Positions 43,780 through 52,656 are shown, counted from the stretch's first letter. The stretch: DNA of 64,000 nucleotides from an uncultured Dokdonia sp. (GCF_947492535.1 NZ_CANLNH010000001.1:535805-599804), one strand, 5' to 3'. The notes: a model not told the origin generated them from the letters alone. Translations and numbers: made by a program.

Positions 43780-44680
43780 GCTCTTTGTTTAACGTAATGT
43801 TGTATTTATTTTCGTAAGTTTTATATTTCTTGTTAAGCCGTGTAATTACCTTATTTTGAAAGCCTTGGGGGTGATGTTTAGAAACACTCTTCGTAGATTT
43901 CATCGCAATATTAAACTGATCAGGATTCATCTCACTAAATTTTAACTTCCATTTTTTATAGGTGAGTTTTAAGAAAAAAGTATCTAGCTGTTCTCCCATT
44001 TTAGCACCCAAAACTTTCTCAGCAAGTTTTGTGAGACTCGGCTTTTTTATAGGTTTTAATTCATCGAGTCCTTCTCCAAAATTTCTATTTGGGAATGTGG
44101 TATATGCCCAAGTATTTGTGTCATAAAACCGTTTAAAACTCCCATTCCCATACATAGGTATTAAGGTCACTAATTCTGTGGCTGTAAATAAATTTTTTTC
44201 TTCTATTTCCAGAGAGTTTTCACTGATAAAGTAATTAACACAAAAGTACTTTTTAGAATTGAGTAAGAAAATTTTCTTGTATAAAATAAGTAAAGTTCTT
44301 GCAATCCAAAGTCGCTGTTTGCTTGTAATGATAAAGAAATCTATATCCCCATCTTTATCAAAAAAGCCTTTGGATAATGCTCCAGAAATTCCAACGCCTT
44401 CGACAAAAGGGAATTTAGATATAAGCCGAGACATGCGATCTGCTTTTTTTGCAATATTACGAGCCCCTTCATTACCATCTAATCTTCGTTCTATTTGTGC
44501 AGGATCATTCTCACACGAATAAAACTGATCTATTTTATAGATAATACCGTCTTTTACCAATGTTTCTAATTCTCGGTCTATGACACTAGCATCCTTAGCA
44601 TTTGAAAATGCAATAATCTCCTCTCTTGTAAGGGGGTATTTAAATAATGAAAAGTATAATATGGGTTTGAGGGATGTCAA
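43772..44680 (-). CDS. Nucleotidyltransferase-fold protein
   Basis: A 302-residue cytoplasmic protein. A winged-helix-like N-terminus (YPLTREEIIAFSNAKD, then LVKDGIIYKIDQFYS) is followed by a polymerase-beta-type core: GISGALSKGFFDKDGDIDFFII, the GS-x-DxD arrangement of nucleotidyltransferases. The rest is helical. Proteins of this type can transfer nucleotidyl groups to small molecules or sugars. It is the first gene of the four-gene unit with two radical SAM proteins and a methyltransferase. Confidence 0.75.
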   Translation of the reverse strand: MTSLKPILYFSLFKYPLTREEIIAFSNAKDASVIDRELETLVKDGIIYKIDQFYSCENDPAQIERRLDGNEGARNIAKKADRMSRLISKFPFVEGVGISGALSKGFFDKDGDIDFFIITSKQRLWIARTLLILYKKIFLLNSKKYFCVNYFISENSLEIEEKNLFTATELVTLIPMYGNGSFKRFYDTNTWAYTTFPNRNFGEGLDELKPIKKPSLTKLAEKVLGAKMGEQLDTFFLKLTYKKWKLKFSEMNPDQFNIAMKSTKSVSKHHPQGFQNKVITRLNKKYKTYENKYNITLNKEHA

Positions 44681-45014
44681 TTATATAATGATTTATTGCT
44701 TCTATTATAAGAATCTTTACTGCCTTTTAGTATATACGTTTATTTTCTTTATAAGGACTTTTTCTTTATTTGGTAAAGAATAATGTCGTACGGTATAAAA
44801 CAGAAAATTACTGTTTATTTCCTTCTTGTACAATAACAACTACATAAAGTAATACATATTTTATAGACGAAGTATTTGATTTCCTTTTTGAATTCAGGAA
44901 ATATCTTACTTATTACTTTGATTACCCTACTATTTTCTGCAAATGTATATGAATTGTTATTTTTTCTCTATGATTATGCCGCAAAAATGGAACACATTTC
45001 CGACATTTTCAGAG
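44681..45014. other. Intergenic region, AT-rich
   Basis: 334 bases without a convincing gene. It should hold the promoter of the nucleotidyltransferase unit, near 44700-44760, and the end of the beta-barrel unit. A weak AACAG/CTGTT hairpin was seen near 44810. Nothing else recognised. Confidence 0.5.
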
Positions 45015-45944
45015 TTATTTTTTACTTCCTAAACTAAATGCACGTGAGATATTAAATCCTAAGAACACATTGCCGTCACCAAAATCTCCTCTAGCTTGCC
45101 CTAAGAATCCATTAGCAAAAATAGCTCTAGCATTTGATACGTGTAATTGAAAGACATGGCCTCCTGTCTCTATTTCTACCCCTAAGGCTAAAGGGTTGTT
45201 GAAAACAGAATTATCTGCCCCCTTTACTTGTGTGGTTAGCCCTCCAGGTATAGCAACAGTAGAAAAATTGGTTAATCTATTTAAATGAATTCCATAGTCA
45301 CCTATTAACGCAAGGCGTTTTGTAAGCTTAATACGTCCACCGATCCCTAAAGCAAATTGAGAATTATCTTGCCCATCTTCTAAGACAATATTGTCGTGAA
45401 AAAATGTAGGTATTAATTGCAAGGATAACCAGTTGTTAAATTTTCTAGAAATCAATAATTGATTTGCATATCCTACACGATCACTAAAGGTAAGATCAGG
45501 GAATAAATCAGAGTCTAAATCTGTGTTGATTGTAAGTAAATGATAGCCAACTAATGTTACAGGAGATTCTCCTTCAGTTTGGCGTAAAAATCTATATTTT
45601 ACTGCGGCATCATATGTCTTATTAAATCCTGAACGCGAAATACCTACATTTAACCAATCTGTTACACCATACACAAATTGTATACGCGCAGTAGCATCAT
45701 CAAGACCTAGAAAATTATCTATGCCATCACTTAAATCTCCAAAACGGTGTGAGATAATAAATTGTAACTGCTTTTCTCCTACAAGCTTTGTAGATTCAAA
45801 GTTGACAATTTTAATACCTTTAAAAACAGAAAGAACCGGAAGTGGCTCATCGGGGATCTCTTGCTCTAATTCGTTTAACAAATCATCATCTTGAGCAATA
45901 GCCATTATAGGCAATAGCAATAGTAAGAAAACTAATTTCTTCAT
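45015..45944 (-). CDS. DUF5777 family outer-membrane beta-barrel protein
   Basis: A 309-residue protein with a signal peptide ending MAIAQ. It then shows FESTKLVGEKQLQFIISHRFG, VYGVTDWLNVGISRSGFNK and alternating hydrophobic strands throughout, ending in a strand with a near-terminal Phe (FNISRAFSLG). This is the DUF5777 barrel pattern. It is the last gene of a unit with an OB-fold protein, YceI and a cytochrome-type lipoprotein, an association I have seen repeatedly in flavobacteria. Probably a channel or carrier for the group's small-molecule cargo. Confidence 0.82.
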   Translation of the reverse strand: MKKLVFLLLLLPIMAIAQDDDLLNELEQEIPDEPLPVLSVFKGIKIVNFESTKLVGEKQLQFIISHRFGDLSDGIDNFLGLDDATARIQFVYGVTDWLNVGISRSGFNKTYDAAVKYRFLRQTEGESPVTLVGYHLLTINTDLDSDLFPDLTFSDRVGYANQLLISRKFNNWLSLQLIPTFFHDNIVLEDGQDNSQFALGIGGRIKLTKRLALIGDYGIHLNRLTNFSTVAIPGGLTTQVKGADNSVFNNPLALGVEIETGGHVFQLHVSNARAIFANGFLGQARGDFGDGNVFLGFNISRAFSLGSKK

Positions 45945-45978
45945 GGGTGCTTTTCGTGTTTATGTGTTGGTGAGGATT

Positions 45979-46374
45979 TTATTTACGAAGGGTGGCTTGG
46001 TCTAATTTTACTTCTTCAAGTAAGTTGTCATAGCCTATACATCTTGCTTTTATATGTACCGTAGTCTTTAATTTATCCGGAGTAGGAGGTGTTTCGTTTT
46101 CGCTTAAAGCGAAAAAAATCACATCTTCAACCACAACGGTATTTCCATCGATACTACTTAATGTACCTTCTATTTCAACAGTTTTGTTTAAATATTTTGT
46201 AGTAGCTACTTCTTCATTGGTCTGAAAGTCATTGATAAAGTCAATTGCTTTTACTGTAAAAGCAGGCTTTTCAGATTCTATGTCTCTATGATCTTGATAT
46301 ATATAATTATATCCTAGGATGGCAACAAGTACAATTGCTACCAGTGCCCCCAAAAGTATTTTTTTGTTTTTCAT
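45979..46374 (-). CDS. OB-fold (tRNA_anti-like) membrane-anchored protein
   Basis: A 131-residue protein with one N-terminal membrane helix (residues 5-25) and a periplasmic OB-fold of the tRNA_anti-like family: NKTVEIEGTLSSIDGNTVVV, then HIKARCIGYDNLLEEVKLDQ. Despite the family name there is no reason to expect tRNA binding in the periplasm. It is 16 bases from the YceI gene in the same unit. Confidence 0.75.
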   Translation of the reverse strand: MKNKKILLGALVAIVLVAILGYNYIYQDHRDIESEKPAFTVKAIDFINDFQTNEEVATTKYLNKTVEIEGTLSSIDGNTVVVEDVIFFALSENETPPTPDKLKTTVHIKARCIGYDNLLEEVKLDQATLRK

Positions 46375-46390
46375 GAGTTCTCAGTCTTAA

Positions 46391-46933
46391 TTAACGCTTT
46401 ACCAAATTAAAACTAGCCGATATGTTAATAGTATCTGAGATTTTTTCACTTACGACACTTGGAATTTCAATATCAAAATCGCCTGGTGCTACAGAAAAGT
46501 TAGTTGCTACATCTATAGTCCCTTTATTTTCAACGATAAAAACAGTAGCTGTTACTTTTTTTGTTTTACCATGAATAGTAAGATCTCCTTCTACAGTATA
46601 TTCTTTTTTAGTGCTGATGTCTTCTATAGAAAAACCATCAATCATCCCAGTAAAAGTAGCTTTTGGGTATGTATCACTTTCCATATAGTTTTCATTAAAA
46701 TGCTCTTCCATAAGTGCATTTTTAAAACGGAATCCTTTAACGAGTCCTAATACAGCTAATTTGCCAGTGCTTACATCTAGAATCGCTGTGGTTGTTTTGT
46801 TACTTGCTTTTACAGGTTCAAAGGCTTCTACAGACCCTTCAAAATTTAATGTTCCTGTTTTTGTGAAATACTTTTGTCCAAAACTTTGTGCGATACAGCC
46901 AAAGAATACTAGGAATACGATTAATTTTTTCAT
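46391..46933 (-). CDS. YceI family periplasmic lipid-binding protein
   Basis: A 180-residue secreted protein; the signal ends at SFGQ. The lipocalin-like barrel shows GTLNFEGSVEAFEPVKASNK, then KATFTGMIDGFS and the YceI motif YTVEGDLTIHGKTKKVTATV. YceI proteins bind polyisoprenoid or amphiphilic ligands and often accompany cytochromes. Here it lies between a cytochrome-type lipoprotein and an OB-fold protein, supporting a quinone- or isoprenoid-linked role. Confidence 0.88.
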   Translation of the reverse strand: MKKLIVFLVFFGCIAQSFGQKYFTKTGTLNFEGSVEAFEPVKASNKTTTAILDVSTGKLAVLGLVKGFRFKNALMEEHFNENYMESDTYPKATFTGMIDGFSIEDISTKKEYTVEGDLTIHGKTKKVTATVFIVENKGTIDVATNFSVAPGDFDIEIPSVVSEKISDTINISASFNLVKR

Positions 46934-46960
46934 AATTGATTGTTTTAAATAAGGTTGTTT

Positions 46961-47317
46961 TTAATTTTCATTTTCTAAAATACCATCATCTACCCAATCG
47001 ATAATACCTTGTATAAGATTGTCAGGAAGGTTTCCACTAGGAGGCATTGGGTTTGTTGGGTCGGTCATGCGAGCTAGCATTCTACCATTGTCTGCTTCTA
47101 TAAAAGCAAAATCATAGGCATCAAGTCTAACACCAGCTGTTTGTTCGTTTACATTATGGCATTCTACACATGCATTATCCAAAATAGCTCTTGCTGTATT
47201 CTCATAAGTTACAACATTTACTTCTTCTAATTCCGGTGTAAGTTCTGATAAGGAACTTCTTTCGCAACTCGTAAATCCAAACATACATAGTATAAGAATG
47301 AACCCTATACTATTCAT
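46961..47317 (-). CDS. Cytochrome c-type lipoprotein
   Basis: A 118-residue protein starting at MNSIGFILILCMFGFTSC, with a lipobox-like end at TSC; an upstream ATG at 47350 gives a poorer signal. It carries one CVECH haem motif and a downstream MPPSGNLPDNLIQGIIDWVDDG segment whose Met is the likely sixth haem ligand, as in planctomycete-type and cytochrome C small domains. It leads the unit with YceI, OB-fold and beta-barrel genes. Confidence 0.8.
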   Translation of the reverse strand: MNSIGFILILCMFGFTSCERSSLSELTPELEEVNVVTYENTARAILDNACVECHNVNEQTAGVRLDAYDFAFIEADNGRMLARMTDPTNPMPPSGNLPDNLIQGIIDWVDDGILENEN

Positions 47318-47766
47318 ATTGTTTTTTATTTTGAATGTGTTGTAATTCATGATGCTTTATTATTGTGTATTTATGATTGTTGAATCCTGATCTTATTGTC
47401 AGTACAAATAACCCTTACTTCCTTTAAAAAATAAAATTAATTCTGTTTAACTGGAAAAAACAACCTTAAAACGGAAAAATAGAACAGGATTCATCTCATG
47501 TTTAATCTCTCTAAATATGGTAGTTTTTAGGGGTTACATTATTTTTCAAATAGTAGGTCGAATTATATGTCTAATCTTACATTTCTCACCTAAAATACAA
47601 TATTTACTGATAATGTTTTTTGATTTACCTTCCTGTATACTGAATTCTAGTAAGGAAATAGTATGCTTTATGAGCTACTTTTGGATTGGTGTATGCGTAC
47701 TATGTTATTTCGCGAAAGCGAACTTAAAAATAGTTTAATAGCTTCTGTATTTATAAAAGCGTTCTA
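47318..47766. other. Intergenic region upstream of the cytochrome unit
   Basis: About 450 bases with no convincing gene. The 73-codon plus-strand frame inside it looks like chance. A degenerate palindrome (TTTCGCGAAAGCG, 47708-47720) lies near the left neighbour. The promoter of the cytochrome unit should lie near 47360-47420. Confidence 0.5.
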
Positions 47767-48135
47767 TTAATTCCTGTTGAAATGTGGAGATTGTTCTAAG
47801 GAAATATTGGTAATAAAATATTTAGTATCTCCCCAAAAGAAAAAAGTGCCAAAACGTTCTACATAGGTTAGTTTTACATACTTGCCTTGGTAGTCTTTAA
47901 GTTTTTGAATGATATCTTCTTCTTTATTCATGACAGAGAAGCTAAAGATTTGGGCGCCGCTAATTCCTTGGCTGATTTCGCCTTCCCATGTTTTTACCAC
48001 TGCGCCTTTGTAACTAAACTTAATGAGTTCGCCAGCTCTTGTCCCTTCACTATACGGTACATAGTATAGAAAACTATAATATGCAGTAGCCAATAATGCA
48101 ATTGCTAGTAAAAAGATAATCAATACTTTTTTCAT
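47767..48135 (-). CDS. Small membrane-anchored periplasmic protein
   Basis: A 122-residue protein with an N-terminal helix (MKKVLIIFLLAIALLATAYY) as anchor. The soluble part has SEGTRAGELIKFSYKGAVVK and FSVMNKEEDIIQKLKDYQGK. I recall this small family as widespread in Bacteroidota, often with misleading names; no activity is supported. It is 27 bases from rmuC in the same orientation, so the two may be co-transcribed. Confidence 0.72.
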   Translation of the reverse strand: MKKVLIIFLLAIALLATAYYSFLYYVPYSEGTRAGELIKFSYKGAVVKTWEGEISQGISGAQIFSFSVMNKEEDIIQKLKDYQGKYVKLTYVERFGTFFFWGDTKYFITNISLEQSPHFNRN

Positions 48136-48162
48136 AATTGGCTGTTTTTAGAGGTTTTATTT

Positions 48163-49545
48163 TTACTCTTCAGAAGCGCGTTCTATTAATTTGTCATTGA
48201 GGTGCTTCTTTTGTTTGATTCCTAATTTCTTAAGGTTTTCTACTTTTTTGATCAGATTGCCTTGTCCTGTAAGTTTTTTCATGGTCGTATCATAACTTCC
48301 TTGTACGGTACGCAATTGATTTCCTACTTTGATGAGGTCATCCGTGAGTAATACAAACTGATCGTAAAGGCGTCCTGCTTGAATGGCAATTTCTAGTGCG
48401 TTTTGTTGCTGTTTCTCATTATTCCACATCGTATCTATTGTACGTAGGGTGGCTAGCAATGTAGAGGGTGTCACAATCACAATATTCTTTTCAAATGCCT
48501 GATTATAGAGTTGATTTTCTGCATTGATTGCAATGGCAAAGGCAGGTTCTATCGGAATAAATAGTAGTACAAAATCGGGACTCTCTACTTGATACAAGTC
48601 TTGATAGTTCTTATCGCTTAATTGTACAATATGACGTCTTAGGGATAAGATATGATCCTTTAGCGCTTGTTCTTTTAAAAGGTCGTCTTCTTGATTTACA
48701 TAACGTTCGTAAGCACTTAGAGACACTTTACTGTCTATAATCATGCGTTTATTGTCAGGTAAATGAATCACGATATCTGGGAGGACACGACTTCCATCTT
48801 CTGTGGTAAAACTTTGCTGTACAAAATACTCTCGGTCTTTTTCAAGACCTGATTTTTCAAGTACACGTTCCAGTACCAGTTCACCCCAATTTCCTTGCGT
48901 TTTGCTATCTCCCTTTAAGGCCTTGGTCAAGTTATTTGCCTCTTTAGACATCTGCTCATTAAGTGCAGTGAGGTTTTTGATTTGCTCTCGCAAGGCTGAG
49001 TTACGCTCAATCGTATCTTTTTGAGTCGCTTCAACTTTCTTTTCAAAACTTTGAATTTTTTCTTGAAATGGTTTCAAGATTTTATCTAGGTTCTCTTGGT
49101 TTTGCAAGGTGAATTTACTTGACTTTTCTTCCAATATTTTATTGGCAACTAGTTCAAAATCTTTAGTAAATTTCTCTTGTAGCGTCGCCAGTTCTTCTGT
49201 TTTTTCTTCTATGCGTTTTTCCAAGTTTTGGAATTCTACGTTTCGGGCAGTGAGTTCGTTTTGGAAGAAATCTTTCTCTTTTCTTAAGGTGTTTGCTTCT
49301 TCGTTGGCTTGCTTTCTGACCACTTCCAATTGATCGGCAGCTTCTTTTCTAAGTGTGTTTATTTGAGATTCCGCTTTCGCGAAAGCGTCCTTAGCCTGAT
49401 TCAATTGTTCACCTTCAAGTTTTAAACGTTCTTGTAACCCACTGAACTCTCCTTTCTTTTTAAGATTAGAAATAAACATACCCAAAATGACACCTATACA
49501 GATGCATATAATGGCAATAAGAAAGTAGAGAAGCGTATCATTCAT
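48163..49545 (-). CDS. rmuC: DNA recombination protein RmuC
   Basis: A 460-residue protein thought to limit DNA inversions and rearrangements at inverted repeats. One N-terminal membrane helix is followed by a coiled coil (about residues 30-190) and the RmuC nuclease-like core: LKGDSKTQGNWGELVLERVLE, DIVIHLPDNKRMIIDSKVSL, then FIPIEPAFAIA. The dispersed palindrome is read in frame as DAFAKAES within the coiled coil. Given the many inverted repeats in this genome the function is noteworthy. Confidence 0.92.
   Translation of the reverse strand: MNDTLLYFLIAIICICIGVILGMFISNLKKKGEFSGLQERLKLEGEQLNQAKDAFAKAESQINTLRKEAADQLEVVRKQANEEANTLRKEKDFFQNELTARNVEFQNLEKRIEEKTEELATLQEKFTKDFELVANKILEEKSSKFTLQNQENLDKILKPFQEKIQSFEKKVEATQKDTIERNSALREQIKNLTALNEQMSKEANNLTKALKGDSKTQGNWGELVLERVLEKSGLEKDREYFVQQSFTTEDGSRVLPDIVIHLPDNKRMIIDSKVSLSAYERYVNQEDDLLKEQALKDHILSLRRHIVQLSDKNYQDLYQVESPDFVLLFIPIEPAFAIAINAENQLYNQAFEKNIVIVTPSTLLATLRTIDTMWNNEKQQQNALEIAIQAGRLYDQFVLLTDDLIKVGNQLRTVQGSYDTTMKKLTGQGNLIKKVENLKKLGIKQKKHLNDKLIERASEE
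49373..49386. repeat. Dispersed palindrome inside rmuC
   Basis: A perfect core, read on the minus strand as AFAKA in the coiled coil. Confidence 0.85.
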
Positions 49546-49694
49546 GAGTGTAAAGATAAAAATACAAATCTATTTATGGTTTATTGCTATTGTATTTATA
49601 CCTAAATTTTTACAGCGAATTTTTAACAAAAGTTTACAGCCGTTTTTGATGAGGTTGACCATTAATGAGTTATCTTAATAATAAAAATGAACGT

Positions 49695-50492
49695 ATGAAA
49701 AAAGGACTACTATTATTTGTGTTTTGTATCCATTTTATTGCTGTTTCTCAGAATGGTAAACGCGAAACTATTAATGGAAAAATTATCGTTGAAGGAAATG
49801 ATATAGAAAATATCACGATTTATAATTCTTCCTCAAATACAGGTACAATTACAAATGAAAAAGGAGAGTTTACGATTGCTGTCGCTTTATACGATGTCTT
49901 AGAAGTGAGAGCACTGGAATATCAAAACTTTGATGTTAGAATTAATAAAGACATTTTAGCTTCTAAACGTGTTAATATTTTTTTAATTGAAGAAATTAAT
50001 GAATTAGATGAAGTATTAGTGAGCAATAGAAGACTAACAGGAAATCTCCAAACAGATATTGATAATGTAAAACTATTTAGTCCAAAATTGGATGCTGTTT
50101 ATTTTGGGATCAATAATTATGATGTATATGATTACACAGAAGATAACAGCAATCAAATTAAAAATGAGGCCATCCGATCGGAAGCACAAGCGATGGTACA
50201 TAGCTTAAATGTGATCAATGTCGTAGACCAATTATTAATCCCGCTTTTCAGATCTGAAGTGAAAGACAAAAAAGCCGTAGGAGTTCCTGAAGTTCCTGCT
50301 AAATCTATAAAGTACTATCTTGGATCGAATTTTTTAGTAAAGAACTTTAATATTCCAGAGCATCGTGTTGAAGAGTTTATTCGGTATGTTGAAGATGATA
50401 CCACCTTTGACTTTGATCTATTAAATTATGGTCATGAACTAGAATTTCTTGAACTGCTAAATAAGAAAAGTGATGCTTTTTTGAAAAAGTAA
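49695..50492 (+). CDS. Secreted protein with carboxypeptidase regulatory-like domain
   Basis: A 265-residue protein starting at MKKGLLLFVFCIHFIAVSQ, a signal peptide; the ATG 30 bases upstream would add a polar extension. Residues 20-105 match the CarboxypepD_reg-like beta-sandwich (INGKIIVEGNDIENITIYNS, then TGTITNEKGEFTIAV), ending EINELDEVLVSNRR as in TonB-linked proteins. There is no barrel. The C-terminal half is helical and unassigned. Probably periplasmic. Confidence 0.8.
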   Translation: MKKGLLLFVFCIHFIAVSQNGKRETINGKIIVEGNDIENITIYNSSSNTGTITNEKGEFTIAVALYDVLEVRALEYQNFDVRINKDILASKRVNIFLIEEINELDEVLVSNRRLTGNLQTDIDNVKLFSPKLDAVYFGINNYDVYDYTEDNSNQIKNEAIRSEAQAMVHSLNVINVVDQLLIPLFRSEVKDKKAVGVPEVPAKSIKYYLGSNFLVKNFNIPEHRVEEFIRYVEDDTTFDFDLLNYGHELEFLELLNKKSDAFLKK

Positions 50493-50501
50493 AAGAATTC
50501 C

Positions 50502-50515
50502 GCTTTCGCGAAAGC
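50502..50515. repeat. Dispersed palindrome
   Basis: A perfect core in the 26-base gap between convergent genes. Confidence 0.85.
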
Positions 50516-50518
50516 TTT

Positions 50519-50740
50519 CTATGATGGACCAAATTTAATAATGGAATATATTACTGATAGTAATAATAAAAGTACTAAAAACAGCACTAAAATTCCAATA
50601 ATAGACAAAGATTTTTCTACTCCTGCCTGACTATAACTTCCATCGTATTTTTGATTAAGAACTCTTTTGATTTTCTCTCTATTACGATATTTAATAGAGA
50701 GGTATAGCCATCCTACTAAAGTACATAAGAGTTCTCCCAT
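50519..50740 (-). CDS. Small membrane protein
   Basis: A 73-residue protein with a short N-terminal hydrophobic segment (LLCTLVGWLYLSI), a basic loop (YRNREKIKRVLNQKYDGS) and a C-terminal membrane helix. It starts two bases after the stop of the phosphodiester glycosidase gene, so the two are probably co-transcribed. No family recognised. Confidence 0.6.
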   Translation of the reverse strand: MGELLCTLVGWLYLSIKYRNREKIKRVLNQKYDGSYSQAGVEKSLSIIGILVLFLVLLLLLSVIYSIIKFGPS

Positions 50741-50742
50741 TA

Positions 50743-51477
50743 TTAATTTCTTTTTCTTCTAGTCTCACCAATAATCACCCCGAAATTTCCATCGAGTTGT
50801 TCCCAATATCGGGATGGGAGATAGGTGCGAGATACAAATCCATCTAGGTATAATGCATTTTTACATCCTTTATCTTTAAAAAAGCAGGCAAAGTCATAAA
50901 AGTTGATGCGTTCTTTTGACATCGCAAATAAGAGATTCCCATTAGGTAAAATACCAACTCCATTTCTGATATGTAGATTAGATGATCCTTCTGTAAATTT
51001 AGGATGTATCTTATCGTTTATAAGCAACATAGGTCCCGACTGTGTAGCATACTTAATAGCTGGACTAGATGTGAAATTAGATGTTGTTGTAATGGTAGCT
51101 TTATTGTCATTAGTAATATAAAAGACGCCATTAGGATGTAGGTAGAAATTCGTCTTTCCTCCTTTTAGCGTATCAATAGGTGCTTTTGTGATTCCTTGTT
51201 GAATGAATAATCCTTGCGGAGATCTGTCTTTAAGATACATGCCGCCATTCATCGCAAAGACAAGTTCTTTTCCTTCCTTTTCAACACCTGCTTTTAAATT
51301 TTTAAGACTCCCATAAGTATTCCCTTGTACATCTTTCCAGTAGAAATCTAATTGTTGGGTGTTGAGGTTAACTTCATAACTTAAAATACGACTATTTAAA
51401 ACTTCTTTACTACTATTAACTGATAGTAGCGTAATTAAAAAGAAGAGAAATGATTTAAAATAAGTCATATAGATCAT
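50743..51477 (-). CDS. Phosphodiester glycosidase family protein (NAGPA-like)
   Basis: A 244-residue secreted enzyme. After the signal peptide (TYFKSFLFFLITLLS region) come FAMNGGMYLKDRSPQGLFIQ, TQSGPMLLINDKI, NGVGILPNGNLLF and ALYLDGFVSRTYLP, matching the phosphodiester glycosidase family (PF09992), whose human member uncovers GlcNAc-1-phosphate diesters. The Asp of ALYLDG is the conserved acidic residue. The start may be at 51468. The substrate here could be a phosphodiester in a surface glycan or teichoic-like polymer. Confidence 0.82.
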   Translation of the reverse strand: MIYMTYFKSFLFFLITLLSVNSSKEVLNSRILSYEVNLNTQQLDFYWKDVQGNTYGSLKNLKAGVEKEGKELVFAMNGGMYLKDRSPQGLFIQQGITKAPIDTLKGGKTNFYLHPNGVFYITNDNKATITTTSNFTSSPAIKYATQSGPMLLINDKIHPKFTEGSSNLHIRNGVGILPNGNLLFAMSKERINFYDFACFFKDKGCKNALYLDGFVSRTYLPSRYWEQLDGNFGVIIGETRRKRN

Positions 51478-51589
51478 TTGATATACGTAAATCGTTACTA
51501 TGGTATACGTAGTTCTTGAAAACTTAAAGATAGCTAAAACATCTTTTCATAGCGGATACCATATACACATAAATATTTATTTGTGTATA

Positions 51590-51718
51590 CGTATTTATAA
51601 CGGTTTTTAAATACCGTAAAATCTACCTTCATTTTCCAGTGATGGTTCTAATACCTTTAAAAAAAAAGAACTATTGATTAGTTCTTTTAATCTTATGAAC
51701 CTTTTAAATACATTTTTC
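51590..51718 (+). repeat. Duplicated upstream region of paralogue genes
   Basis: The region with ACGGTTTTTAAATACCG, ATTTTC and GTTCTAATACCTTTAAA is repeated at about 52838-52900 before the third paralogue. The second paralogue shares only the last 45 bases (CTTTTAAATAAATTTTTT). Confidence 0.7.
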
Positions 51719-52114
51719 ATGAAAAAAATAGATGAATTCTCATCGATTGAACAAGCGGCTATGGAACAATCTCCTGCGCATGAAACTGAAGTACGTCATA
51801 ACTTTATAAATGCGAGTAGTTTTCTAGATGATATAGCAGAAGGAGTTGGTGGTATTGTTGAAAACGTAGGTGATCATGTAGTTGCTGGGGTAGAAGATGC
51901 TGTTAATGATGTAGCAGAAATAGGTGAAAATGTAGCTGCAGTTGCCGAAGGAGCAGCTGATCTTGTAGATGCTGTTGCTGGGGGTATGATCATAGATCAT
52001 GTCTTTACAAAAAAACAAACAGCACTATTAAAGAATGTAAACTTAGAATGTTCTGTAGATGAACTTATCGATTTAAGAAACAGTTTGATAAAAATCCACG
52101 CTAAACAAAAGTAG
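51719..52114 (+). CDS. Paralogous Ala/Val-rich protein, copy 1
   Basis: A 131-residue protein from MKKIDEFSSIEQAAMEQSPA; the longer frame upstream lies in the repeated leader and is not used. The N-terminal 35 residues (through HETEVRHNFINASSFLDD) and C-terminal 40 residues (VFTKKQTALLKNVNLECSVD, then ELIDLRNSLIK) are conserved among the three copies. The middle (GIVENVGDHVVAGVEDAVND) is a low-complexity amphipathic helix unique to this copy. One conserved cysteine lies in the C-terminal part. No signal peptide; no known family. Confidence 0.75.
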   Translation: MKKIDEFSSIEQAAMEQSPAHETEVRHNFINASSFLDDIAEGVGGIVENVGDHVVAGVEDAVNDVAEIGENVAAVAEGAADLVDAVAGGMIIDHVFTKKQTALLKNVNLECSVDELIDLRNSLIKIHAKQK

Positions 52115-52302
52115 GATATAGAATATTTTACACTAGATGGGTTTTAGTGTAGTTACCTAGAAGTACCTGAATAGTATACATCATGTATCCCGCAGGTTTA
52201 AAAAACTGTGGAGTATACCTCAAAACAAGAAATAAGAACGTACGATATTTAAAAGCACTGATCAGTGTTTTTAATTTTATTAACCTTTTAAATAAATTTT
52301 TT

Positions 52303-52656
52303 ATGGAAAATTTTGATGATTTCTCATCGATTGAACAAGCGGCTATGGAACAATCTCCTGCGCATGAAACTGAGATACGCCATAACTTTATGGAAGCAAG
52401 TGGTTTTATACATAAGATTGTTGAAACTGCTAAGGAAACAGCTGGAGATATAAATCATGTTGCTAAGACAGCTACACCAGAAACTCCTGATATAGCAGAA
52501 GCGACTCTTGAGGCTGCCGCTGGTGGGATTGTAGTAGACGGTGTTTTTTCAAAACAGCATGTTGAATTACTAAAAAATATCGATAAAGAATGTTCTGTAG
52601 ATGAACTTATTGATTTAAGAAGTAGTTTAATCAATGCGAATAGAATGCTAAAATAA
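52303..52656 (+). CDS. Paralogous Ala-rich protein, copy 2
   Basis: A 117-residue protein, the shortest copy, from MENFDDFSSIEQAAMEQSPA. Conserved ends as in copy 1, including NIDKECSVDELIDLRSSLIN. The middle is IVETAKETAGDINHVAKTAT with TPETPDIAEATLE, different from copy 1 but sharing the TPETP stretch with copy 3. It is followed by a decayed duplicate of the start of the gene at 53379, so it was the gene's former neighbour before copy 3 was added. Confidence 0.75.
   Translation: MENFDDFSSIEQAAMEQSPAHETEIRHNFMEASGFIHKIVETAKETAGDINHVAKTATPETPDIAEATLEAAAGGIVVDGVFSKQHVELLKNIDKECSVDELIDLRSSLINANRMLK

Noticed and set aside
44580..44783. Plus-strand frame opposite the nucleotidyltransferase start
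   Set aside because: It lies mostly antisense to a real gene and then in an AT-rich promoter region; composition is not coding-like.
47517..47738. A 73-codon plus-strand frame with many cysteines
   Set aside because: No family, no promoter, unusual composition for this genome, and its end runs through a degenerate palindrome; it looks like chance in a non-coding gap.
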